A stretch of 64,000 nucleotides of DNA from Malus domestica (Eukaryota > Streptophyta > Magnoliopsida > Rosales > Rosaceae), in contig NC_091667.1 of NCBI RefSeq assembly GCF_042453785.1, positions 32,790,001-32,854,000 of the forward strand, read 5' to 3'. Within the stretch, counting starts at the first letter, position 1; the number at the start of each line of letters is the position of its first letter. The notes under the pieces were generated by a model that searched no databases, was not told the DNA's origin, and was given only the letters and a program-made list of their open reading frames with translations. Of this stretch, positions 54,518 to 64,000 are shown one piece after another. A program made the translations under genes and the position numbers.

Positions 54518-55282
54518 GGTGGATAGAACTTTTTCAGAAGGATGTGCTAGACGTTGGTGCCAAAGTTGTTGTTCTTGAGCTAAGCTTGAAGTGACTTGAA
54601 AAACCTTGGGAACTTGAATATGCTTGGAAAGATAGTAGAGACCATTTAAGAAAAATCCTTCACCAATCGTCTTCTTGGTGACTACATCCTAAAAGATCAC
54701 ATTTTTGGGAGAGAAAATGACAAGACAATTTAATGAGTTTGTGATCTTGCCAACAGATAAAAGTTGAAAAGGGAATGAGGGAACATAAAGAGCCTCATAC
54801 TCGACATCACTTGAGATCAAATGTATTTTTCCTTTTCCCACAACCATAGCATTTTTTCCATTGGCAACTGACACTAGAGATGGAATAGAAAAATTTTCAA
54901 ATTTATGCAAGTTTGTAGACTTGTTAGTATATGATCAGGGGCTCCAGAATCTATAATCCAATAATCATGCACATTACCAATATTGAGAGCAGTTGAGAAT
55001 GAGTGTAAGATACCTAGGATGTCCCTTTGTACCACGCCTTCATTTCCAGCCAGGAAGCCAGCAAACTATCCTAGTATTGCAGTTTGATTGTTGTCACACT
55101 GATTTAGTGGTCCTTCACTATCTCCAAGACCTTGTTTCTTGTGAAGAAACATAGCAAACTCGTTGATCAATGCAGCTAGATTAATGGTGAACTTCAGTGC
55201 TCCCTCAGAAGCAGTTGTGGCAACATGATTTGCCTTGTAAAAAGGGTTGTACGAGCCTTTCGAGACACCTTTATTATCCCAA

Positions 55283-56396
55283 TACATTGAGGGGAAACTT
55301 TAAACTTCTGAAAGTATTGGATTTCATGGATGCTCCAATCAATCAACTTCCAAAATATGTGGGGGATTTGTATCTCTTGACGTACTTAAGCCTGAGGAAT
55401 ACAAAGGTGGAGTTGCTTCCAGACTCCATAGGAAATCTGCTAAATTTAGAAACGCTGGATCTAAAACAGTCTTTGGTGTATGATATACCAACCAAGATTA
55501 ATAAGCTTGTTAAGCTGCGGCATCTTTTGGCCTACTATCGTGACAATAACATGGGTTTTTGCGTGAATATGGAAAAAAGAGTGAAGATTCATGAAGGTAT
55601 TGGATGCTTACAAGCTTTACAAAAACTAGGCCAAGTGGAGGTGAATCATGGATGAATCAAACTAATCAAAGAACTGGGAATGTTAAGGCAGCTGCAGAAG
55701 TTAGGCCTAAACAACTTGAAAGGGGAAGATGGAAGGGCTCTGTGTGCTTCTATTGACAAGATGAATCACCTTAAATGTCTAGATTTAAATGCAATAAGTG
55801 AAGATGAAGTCCTTGATCTAGAATCCATTTCAACTCCACCAGAATTTATTCGGTCTCTGTACTTGATGGGGCGTTTAGAGCAGTTGCCAAGTTGGATTTC
55901 AAATCTTCAACACCTCGTCAAATTGGGGATTTATCTTTCAAGGTTGAGAGATTCCCCATTGAAAGCCCTTCAAAATCTACCTAATCTGTCGGATCTTCGT
56001 TTGGGACAAATGGGATATGATGGCGGGCAACTGCATTTTGAGGGAGGAGGATTTCAGAAACTTAGGAAGCTAAAACTCGGGGAAATGGAGGGACTAAATT
56101 CACTGATCATAGACAATGGGGTTATGCCTCTTCTCCAAGAGTTCCACATTGGACCCTGCCCACAACTGAAGGAGGTGCCGTCTGGCATCCACCATCTCCG
56201 AAATCTGAGATATCTTTGGATTTATGACATGCCGAAGGAGTTTGCACAACAAATGGATCCAAATAATGGCCCACATTATTGGATTGTTAGACATATACGA
56301 CATGTTGTTTTTAGTTACAAGTTTGACCCAGGATCTGGCGAATATGAAAGACACTCCCTGTATGATTCCGACTTTTCGTTTTGGTCGAATGCCTGA
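55283..56396 (+). pseudogene. LRR fragment of an NLR paralog with one nonsense codon
   Basis: The homology begins mid-gene at AATACATTGAGGGGAAAC, equivalent to 39438 in the intact NLR, and runs to the family's normal C-terminus at 56396. One in-frame TGA at 55653-55655 replaces a GGG codon (NHG then stop). The remaining 238 codons are open. The upstream two thirds of the gene are absent and the truncated copia abuts directly. Confidence 0.88.
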
Positions 56397-56999
56397 TTCC
56401 AACTTGATAAAAAATATGGGGGTGTCTAAATTGTTAGCTCTGCTATCCTTGTGTAGGTGTGGTGTGGTCATTTTAACATTTTCATTGTAATTTTATTGGT
56501 GGTTATAATAAATTGTTTTTTTAATTAAAAATTAAAATAAAAAGCTATCATCACCTCAAACTCGAAATGGTCAAATGACATGATAAAATTTTATTGATTT
56601 TTTTTTATGAATGAATCAAGTTTTTACAGAAGATAAGTGGCAACTATTTACCTCGTATCTTTGCTGTAAAAATGAATAAAAACCGTTCAAATTTTTGTGG
56701 GTCTTGTCCCTTGATCAACATTTCAATTAACTGAGAAAAGTAATAAGATTGAAGAACATGATTTAGTAAATTCAACTTAACCTAAAGATCCATATTTTTT
56801 TCTATTTACCAATTCTTTACTATTTTATTTTCTTGATATTAATTTGTAGGATTGTGGATTTTAGAAATTTTGTTAACCAAAGGGTAGATTGTGAATTTTA
56901 GAAATGTGAAGTGTAAAGCCTTCTCCTTTTGCATATACAGATTAAGTCAACCACATATATTTATTATAGTTAAATATTCATGATATGATATATTTGGAA
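56397..56999. other. NLR 3' flank before the solo LTR
   Basis: Co-linear with 49707-50410. No gene. It ends with TGGAA, the target duplication of the solo LTR. Confidence 0.7.
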
Positions 57000-59155
57000 T
57001 GACACACCCCGATCCTAGAATCAAGACGTTTTGGCCGTCACGTGAGCGTGACGTAACCAAGAATGCGATGCGGAAGCATAAAGGATAGACGAAAATACGA
57101 ATGAATAAAAACCAACTACTAGCACTAATAACCAACTAGCATACTAGAGTGAGTTTAAGTGTGAAACACACATGTTCAGAGCATAAGTACTAGGTACAGT
57201 CAAGTAGGAACATTACTAAATTACAACACCCGAAGGTGAGTCCTACATGCAAGTAGTCTGTCAGAACGTCGTGGGAAAATCCTCGTGAGCCACCAACACA
57301 GCTAACTAGAACCTGGATGGGCGCAAAACAAGATTGAGTGGGTCAATAAAACAAAGCTTTTCGAAAACATTTCATTTAATAACATTTCTAACCCCTCGCT
57401 GTAAAACCTGTATACTTTCCCAGAAAATAACATAATATGCATATAAATCTTCAAATATCTCAATTCACCAATCTTTATCAAAAACCAGAAAGTATGCCAT
57501 GCTGTAAGTGTCAATAACAGAATAAGGATGCATCAAAATAACAGGTGAAATAAGGAATCAATCGGAGACCCTGCAGCTGTCCTGTACGGTCAATTCTATA
57601 GCTCAATATCCAATCCAATCGGAGTCACCACTGTGACCTGTACGGCGCTACTCTGCACATAAATCAGAACTACCTAAAGTAGTCTGTACGATAAGAATGA
57701 TGTAAGACTACGCTCTAGTGCTTCTCTCATCAACAACTGTATAATAATCTAAGATCATCTATAAGTCGGAACCACCTCTAATGGTCTGTACGACATGTCA
57801 GAACCCTCTAATGGTCTGTACGACATGCACCTACTTGGATCCAAGGTGAGCGTGTGGTGCGGGGTGAATAATATAAGCACTAACACCAGGGGTGCATGTT
57901 ATGAGCTCTCAACACAATTCACATCATCAATAAATCGTATGAACAATATAAACTCACATGATACTCACCTGTGCGTCCACATCACCATTTAACATATATA
58001 TGCAACAATTACTAATTCATATATTTCATATATATGTATGCATGGCATTTTAAAACATACTTTCATTTAAATTCAATTTCTAGGAAAAATCAATAGTATA
58101 TAGGTAAATACAGAAAATACTGCCCACTCACTGGTAAGTCGAAGGGTCGTAACCCCCGTGACGCCCTTGAACGCGCTCGTCCTCGAGATAGGTCTCACAT
58201 ATATACGAAACAATTATAAAAACGTTATTTAAATCATATAACCAACAATACGTAATAACTTCTCATACGATACTCAAATTGGGTATATGAATATACCATA
58301 GTGACCTACTCAACGTCACGAACGTCGAGGTATTTTTAGAAAAAAATTTCAATGCTGCACGCGCCCCCATGCGCGTCACCTTCTTCCTCCAGTCGCCGGA
58401 TTGGTTTTGTCGGCGTCAGAAAACTGGAGATTTTTCAAACTCCAATTTCTCCGTCGATTCTCCACCATTTTTTACAAAATTTACATCAAAATGAAACCCT
58501 AAGCATGTAAAATCACGATATACTACTTTAAGGCTAAAAAACAAACGAAATGTCACCGGAGAAAATCCAAGAAAACCGGCCAACTTCGAACCCTACGATC
58601 CCGACGTCCAAAACCTTCAAACTAAGTACTACAAGCTTCCTTAGGACCTCACTAAGCTCCCTGTAATCTTAGAATTCCCTGAAAATCAACATTTCACATC
58701 CACATGAACAGTACTCAAAACTTGGGGTTCGGGTTTCAGGGGTTTTCGAAGGTTCTAAGTTCCAAAAATGGTACCAATGAACTCACAAGCTTTCAAGGAT
58801 TCTAAAACTCACCTTTTTTACGTCGATCCGTGATGTTTTGAGGGATTTTGGTGCTCGTCCGTACAATTCAAAGGGAGAGAGAGAGAGAGAAACTGAGAGG
58901 GAAGAGAGAGAGGGCACGGGGTGAGTGTGTTGTCCCGTGTGTGTGTGTGGTCCACCCAAAACAAACCATAATACAAATTCCTTGAAGTCCCTAACCACAC
59001 AAATTGTATACAACTTTTAATCCACTTAAAATTTTCCAATAATTTAGGAGAGTATGCAATATTCAAACAACATGTCACACGTACCTTAATAGCCTTTAAG
59101 GGCACTTCCGTCATTTCACATCCACGATAAATAAATTTCGGGTCGGGCTGTGACA
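57000..59155 (-). mobile_element. 2.16-kb solo LTR, Ty3/gypsy type
   Basis: The insert begins TGACACACCCCGATCC and ends GGGTCGGGCTGTGACA, and is flanked by the 5-bp duplication TGGAA (56995-56999 and 59156-59160). The paralogous flank at about 50411-50425 is uninterrupted. There is no coding capacity and no internal repeat pair, so it is a solo LTR and not a full element. The TGTCACAGCCCGACCC end (- strand) resembles long LTRs of plant chromovirus (Tekay/Del) elements; that lineage is my inference. A GA-rich tract lies near 58869-58915. Confidence 0.75.
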
Positions 59156-59802
59156 TGGAATGCATAATATGCATTTGTACATGTATCCTCGCATGCAAAT
59201 GTAGAAAAATAGTTCTTTATGGTTGTTAAATTTGATATACTTATTTACATATGGAATTAAAATTAAAAAAATAAAAATAAAAATTGCTTATTGGCTTATT
59301 TGGCTTGAAAATTACAAAACTTGAGATTCTTATGTCATTTAGTCTAAACATTCTAAAATTAACCAGCTCATCATAGTATCAAAATTCAACTGCTAAAGGT
59401 AACTTTAGATGCATCCTATAAGTCTATACCCTTAAAACTCCCATTTAGTTAGGCACAACGAACGAACATGTAAGGTGAGGGCCCACAAAACAAGCGTTTT
59501 GGGGTAGAGGAATGGAGCCCACCATTTCGATTAAGGTTTCACATCAAGCTTAATCAAAACTTCTCCGTACATATACATACACATATTTATATATAATCTC
59601 TCTCTCTCCTCATCTGTTTCGGAATTTTGATTTCCCAGGAAGGTTTCGAACCCGATCGTTTCGTCGGAAGTCCCGAAAGCTTTTTGAGAACGGGAGAATC
59701 AGCAATGGAATAAGACATTCCAGAATATTATGATATAAATTACTTTTAAAATTCGCTGGCTCATTTGCCTGAAAGCTGGTTCAGAGGGAGGGGGAGAGAG
59801 AG
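59156..59802 (+). promoter_or_regulatory. Upstream region of the TPX2-like gene
   Basis: Shared with about 50425-51322. It includes a CT-rich run near 59599-59610 that probably belongs to the leader. The region is also the tail of the duplicated NLR 3' flank, so the TPX2-like gene sits directly behind an NLR in this duplication unit. Confidence 0.5.
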
Positions 59803-61948
59803 ATGGTGGAGTTCGTTAGGGAGGCTTTCGAGGGGGGAGAAATTGACATGGACCATGAATTCGATGCGCCCAAGTTCTTCGATTTCACTCGGCCGGAGAC
59901 TGGTCTGGAGGCCGAGGAGGCGGAGGAATGGTTCCTGTCAGGAGGTTATCAACCCTCGCGTAAGCGATTTCAAAAACATTGGTTTGCTGTTCTCCTAGTC
60001 ATGTCCCAAAACAACGAATTTTTTGATCATTTTCTATGCTTACCACATCAATTGATCATCGATTTTGCTAATTCATTTCAATATCTGTATGTTTAGTTCA
60101 TGCATCTTAACTATATTACATTGTTTACGTGAACAAGTTAGAGATTAAGAGAATTATAATTATTTGTAATTTGATAAATTAACCACTAACTCTGTTTTCT
60201 CTTCGGTTAATTGTCCCTTGTTTTAAATCCATTAGCTTTCCTTGAAAAATTGTTGAATTGGCAAAAAGGGATTCATCCGGAACCTGTAAAAAACTCCGCC
60301 GAACCAAAAGACGTTGAAGAAGTTGAAGTTATCAGATGTATTGACTCAAATAATTGCATGGAAGCGGAGGTCTCTGCAGTAGTAGACGATAATATTAGAG
60401 GTACATTTTCATTTTTTACTACTGTGTACTTCTGCATCATCTTCCCATTTCTTATTAAACTTTCGAATTGATAATATTATTTCTGTTTTCTAAATCGGCT
60501 TCGCATGAATTAGTATACGAAGTTGTTTCTTACTGTCATGTTTTATGGTGTTTCGACACGATTAGAACTCCCTATTCACATGGCTCAAGACACTCCAAGC
60601 GCTAAACCAAAGTCCCCGGGCAAGTCACCACCTCTATCAAGGAGTTCAACGCTAATGAAACCCACGGCAAGTCAGCTGGCCAAGCAAAAGCACCGCCGAG
60701 AAGTTCACTCCAACCGGTTATTAAGGAGGTGCTAATTTTTTTTGTCTCAGATGATATTTCTGTTGTCATCAATGTATTTTTGGCTCTAATTGTTTGGTGT
60801 TTCCTCTAACTAGTGCCTTTTTCTGACTCTTGATTACACAGAGTGGCGAAAAAGCTCGGGAAACTTGATGAGAAATCACAGAATTCTCCACCACCTACGA
60901 AAAGACAGAAGTTGGAGGCTGGCTATGTACGCAAGGTGCACTTGAACATTTTTTCATTTGATAGTTTTTGCATCTCTGATCTGTTTGATCTTTGCTGAAT
61001 CGCGTACTTTATTATGATCGATATGAGGTTGTTACACTCAAGTCGAATAGCGTATTTAATCCACCCAGTTGCGATTAACGAAGTTCAATAGTTTATGAAC
61101 CTTTCATAAGAATTTCTGAAGGGCTCTCTGTGCATCTGTGAAGCAGGTTGCTGAACAGCTCAAGCATCAACCTCTTTGGTTATACAAGGTGCCGAAAAAG
61201 GTAACCCACATTTTACGAAAACAAGGTTATGTGCTTTTGATCGTGAAAAGAACATTTTTGTTTCATCGAAATAAGAGAAAAATAGTTTTTCGTGGTGTCA
61301 TGCAGGTCGGAGCTGATGCTGCCAGACCTAAAGTTACCGTTTCGAAGGAACCAAATTTGGAAACAGCAAATAGAGCACAAAGACGTAGGTACATTCACTT
61401 CTTGCATGATTTTGGTAAAATTAATATTTTGTTTGATGTATGAATGTCTACCTAATGAGCTTATAACACTGATTCAGGTATAAGGTTAATGCCAAACCAG
61501 GAGAACAATCAAAAGCAAGTTCATACTCCTTTTAACGTTCAAATTGAAATTGTTCATTACGCTTTGAACACGTTTGAGTTTATTCGATTTTCTGCTCTTT
61601 TATTTCTTTGATATTTTGGTCTGCAGATTCACAGGGCTCCTCCATGGCCTAGCCCGAAAAAGAGCACAATTCCAGCAACAGAGTTTCAGGTAATCATAGA
61701 ACATTGTACCGTATTTCATTGTAGTGTCTTTGCGAGGGAGAGAAACCTCAGCAAAAGCTGCCCTAGTTAAGCTGTGTGATTCGGATGAGACCAAAATACA
61801 TAAATATTTAACGACAAGGCCAGCCGCTCCTACTGAAGTTTTCTCTTAGCAAAATGACTTGACTTGCGGTAACAAACGCATTTCATAACGTTCTTAATTC
61901 TATTGCCATCAGGTGTTTTGCCTTCCAACATCAGCGCGAGCTATGTAA
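59803..61948 (+). CDS. TPX2-like spindle assembly factor, prematurely stopped
   Basis: By splice logic I read exons 59803-59959, 60236-60400, 60566-60728, 60842-60935, 61147-61200, 61306-61388, 61478-61514, 61627-61689 and 61913-61966, all joining in frame. Exon 1 has the N-terminal TPX2 motif (FDAPKFFDFTRPETG, EAEEWFLSGGY). Exon 3 has LMKPTASQLAKQKH. Exons 6-8 have ETANRAQRR and APPWPSPKKS, which match the TPX2 importin-binding/central region. TPX2 activates Aurora kinase and nucleates spindle microtubules. Exon 9 (VFCLPTSARAM) reads into an in-frame TAA at 61946-61948 where the family continues (ERAMQ-type motif). The product would be about 260 residues, without the C-terminal domain. The intron after exon 7 has a GC donor. 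Exon boundaries are by eye. Confidence 0.75.
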
Positions 61949-62055
61949 CAGACATGCCATCATCACGTAACCCTCCAAAACTTGTCCGATTATTTGAATT
62001 TGAACTTTATTAATTTTTTGTGAATTCTTACGACGAAATAATATTGTCACTGCAG

Positions 62056-62631
62056 GTAACAAATGGACCTAATTCTAGTTATTTATCAGAAAATGAGACT
62101 ACAGAGATCGAAAGGTAACTATCTCTGCCTTTTAGCTTTTCAAATGAATCCCATCTTTTGTAATGTCTGTATAGTTTTACCTTGCACTCATGGAATTTTT
62201 CCATCTTCAAATTTGATATTTACTTTTAAGGTTAATAATTTCAATAGTAAAGAAAAAGGCGATCCCAAGCCAACGAGGCTTCCCGCTTTACGAAGGTCGA
62301 GGGAACGTCTATCGTACGCGGAGTTATCCATGCTTTGCAAAGAGGTTGTTTCTATAAATCAAACCCGTGACATTTCGCTCACAAATGAGTAATCTTTCCG
62401 TTGCGTCAAGGCTCGCCCTCAATAATTCCAATTATAAACCCTTAAATCAAGAATCAAAACACTTTTGATTCTTGTTCTATGTAAGTAAACATGTCACCGG
62501 ATGAGAATCGTTGCAGCTATCTAAATGTTTTGATATTACTGTTTTGCACAGGTCAAACTCTGTGTATGCCTTAAAGCTGGAGAAAAGTGGAATGGTTTAT
62601 AAATGCGTAGCTTGCTCTCTTAAAACTAAGG
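62056..62631 (+). pseudogene. Possible later exons of the TPX2-like gene
   Basis: After the premature stop, in-phase exon-like segments continue: 62056-62114 (VTNGPNSSYLSENETTEIER), about 62248-62345 (KGDPKPTRLPALRRSRERLS) and about 62552-62630 (NSVYALKLEKSGMVYKCVAC), each with plausible AG/GT borders. Any further C-terminal exons are cut off where the ACS-like segment begins near 62690. Membership of the last two segments in the TPX2-like gene is uncertain. Confidence 0.45.
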
Positions 62632-62743
62632 TAATCTAACTCTGCCTCTTTTTTTTTTGTTTTTTAATGTGCATAATCTTAATGCCATGCTTTAAAGCAA
62701 CAAAATTTTGAAAAACTTAAACTAACTGGTTGAAAAACTTTAA

Positions 62744-63010
62744 CTAACTGGAAGTCTTAATTGTTTCAGTAACTTTCCAGATCCGGTCTATAACTACAGG
62801 AACATCTTCTAGAGTCAAAGTAGTAAAACAACATCTGAACATCCTGGTTCTATATATGCAGTGGCAGGCTGAACCAGAACTCACATTGATCTCGGCAATG
62901 TTCAACAGCTCATCCCGTAAGTTCCCCTTTCTCACCATAGTAGCGAACCAACCCCCTCATTTCAGCCCAACTATAAACCAGCACTGCTCTTTGCACACTT
63001 GATGTCGGTC
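62744..63010 (-). pseudogene. ACS10/ACS12-like aminotransferase, terminal exon fragment (copy 2)
   Basis: On the - strand the frame reads [31 protein letters not shown], then [20 protein letters not shown] and stops at 62744. It is the same exon as 20851-21185 but decayed differently: it keeps the frame where copy 1 has lost a base, yet has a rearranged CIEPGW region and a small deletion upstream. It lies antisense to, and immediately behind, the TPX2-like exons. Confidence 0.75.
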
Positions 63011-64000
63011 GCTCTCCTTTTTCGTGCATGCGTTACACGCATTTGCAGCTTATGTCGGTCGCTCTCCTTTTACATGCGTGTGTTACACGCGCTTGACATA
63101 AGAAAAAAAAAATTGTAATGGCGTTAGCATGACGTTATGCTGACATCAGCGTGTCCGCTAATGCAAGATCGGGCTTCTTTTTCTTTTGGACGGACTTTGC
63201 ACGGCGCACCAGTTGCCCTTGCAAAATTGGACAGCTGGAAATGATTAAATGGATTGGAGGGCATGTTTTGGGTTCTTATCCTTGCCTCTACCAACCGATG
63301 AACATGCTCCAAAGTCAAGAAATTGTTGTAAAAAGAGGTGGAATAATGCCCTTAACTGGTATTGTAATGTGGTGGAATACTTTGTTTATGTAAATTTTGA
63401 AATTATCAGCTGTATGTCAGAATTTTTAATTTGATAATTTGAAAGGCTTCATGAATTATAAAGAGGCAGTTGTTTTGTTGGTGATTTTTAAAATTAAAGT
63501 TGGGTAGGTGTTGATGCAAAACCAGAGATAACCCGTTGGCTTTGTTAAAACAAAACATGCAATTTACTAGACAATCCCAGTTGGCGGCAATGGTTCGCTT
63601 GGAGTTCAGATCTGCTATGCCCAACCACTCTTTGTCCGCATCCTCTGTTGACAAGTGTTTTCTAACACTGTCAGCGGGAGAACGATGACAAAGGGTGGGC
63701 CGAGGAAAATTGGACACAACAAATATGAACTCGTTGATTTTGTTTTAATTGTTGACCTGACCTATTGCAACTACATCTCAACTCCCAGCTCAGCTATACG
63801 TACATTGTACATTGTTGACCACCTCTCTAACTCGAATTCTCATTTCTCACCGTAGGGATAAGAGCAATTTAATCTGCTCATATATCAGCTAAATCCAAGG
63901 TATAAACCAGCACTGATTAATTACTGAGCAATTTAATCTGCTCATATTTAAGCCAAATCCAAGATATAAACCATCACTGATTAATTACTGAGCAATTTTA
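63011..64000. other. Duplicated non-coding host segment (copy 2)
   Basis: Co-linear with 21110-21343 plus 22300-23000, but lacking the MITE of copy 1. It contains a tandem expansion at its end. No gene is recognised. Confidence 0.7.
63862..64000 (+). repeat. 64-bp tandem repeat, about 2.2 copies
   Basis: Units start at 63862, 63926 and 63990 with GAGCAATTTAATCTGCTCAT. The other copy of this segment (near 22929) has a single unit, so the expansion arose after the segment duplicated. Confidence 0.85.

Larger units (their letters stand above)
51533..55280 (-). mobile_element. 5'-truncated Ty1/copia element
   Basis: On the - strand the order is a gag remnant (55287-55066), gag-pre-integrase (54910-54689), integrase (54517-53807), linker (53770-53330), RT (53278-52274) and RNase H (52117-51794). 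A polypurine tract CTTGAGGGGGG and one LTR (51533-51787) follow. The gag start, PBS and 5' LTR are missing: the copy stops at about 55280, where LRR sequence starts. Several stops break RT. It is related to, but distinct from, the small element at 10.8 kb. Confidence 0.9.

Noticed and set aside
57000..59155. Possible gene in the 2.1-kb insert before the TPX2-like gene
   Set aside because: Only short frames; TG...CA ends and a 5-bp duplication fit a solo LTR better.
37715..63010. Reading the NLR and TPX2-like copies as one continuous gene fusion
   Set aside because: Each copy has its own start or break, and mobile elements and flanks separate them.

Overview
The window is nuclear plant DNA. 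The evidence is AT-rich intergenic sequence, intron-containing genes, coiled-coil NB-ARC-LRR (CNL) disease-resistance genes, an A20/AN1 stress-associated protein, and many nested plant retrotransposons and MITEs. The overall flavour (an RPM1-like tandem cluster, repeat families with coiled-coil ORFs, LINE/RTE 3' ends) fits a woody rosid. Apple or pear tribe is my guess from memory of similar repeats, not something the sequence proves.

Layout. 1-10.8 kb is host DNA: a single-exon PSK SIMULATOR 1-like gene (DUF3475 plus DUF668, + strand, 4746-6299) and an intronless A20/AN1 zinc-finger gene (- strand, 9530-9982) in otherwise quiet sequence. 10.8-12.4 kb is a complete but internally deleted Ty1/copia element with identical 251-bp LTRs, an initiator-Met PBS and a 5-bp target duplication. 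12.9-20.4 kb is a 7.5-kb unit bounded by inverted repeats of about 230 bp and a perfect 9-bp target duplication (Mutator-type). It holds two LINE/RTE fragments and a repeat-rich block with an unidentified 224-aa coiled-coil ORF. 20.8-23.0 kb is a duplicated host segment with the terminal exon of an ACS10/12-like aminotransferase pseudogene and a MITE.

23.4-37.0 kb is a 13.6-kb, very young Ty3/gypsy element of the Tat type. Gag, protease, RT, RNase H, archaeal-type RNase H and integrase lie on the - strand. Between pol and the 3' LTR it carries a convergent + strand gene with its own TATA box. This gene encodes a plant mobile domain (PMD) protein and resolves into four in-frame exons (1073 aa) with three introns of 71-76 bp. 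The protease reading frame ends at a canonical-looking -1 slippery heptamer followed directly by UAG.

37.7-56.4 kb is a CNL cluster. It holds one intact gene (37715-40552), a sister of exactly equal length with a single nonsense codon (45378-48215), an LRR-only ORF, two LRR pseudogene fragments and a tiny start-plus-end remnant. A 5'-truncated copia element sits at the junction between two duplicated units. 57.0-59.2 kb is a 2.16-kb solo LTR. 59.8-62.6 kb is a TPX2-like spindle gene with several small exons, a GC-AG intron and a premature stop; its first exon also occurs as a decayed copy at 51.3 kb. From 62.7 kb to the end, the segment seen at 20.8-23.0 kb reappears in the same orientation, so duplicate segments bracket the Tat element and the NLR cluster.

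All functional statements are from reading sequence by eye; no database search was run.
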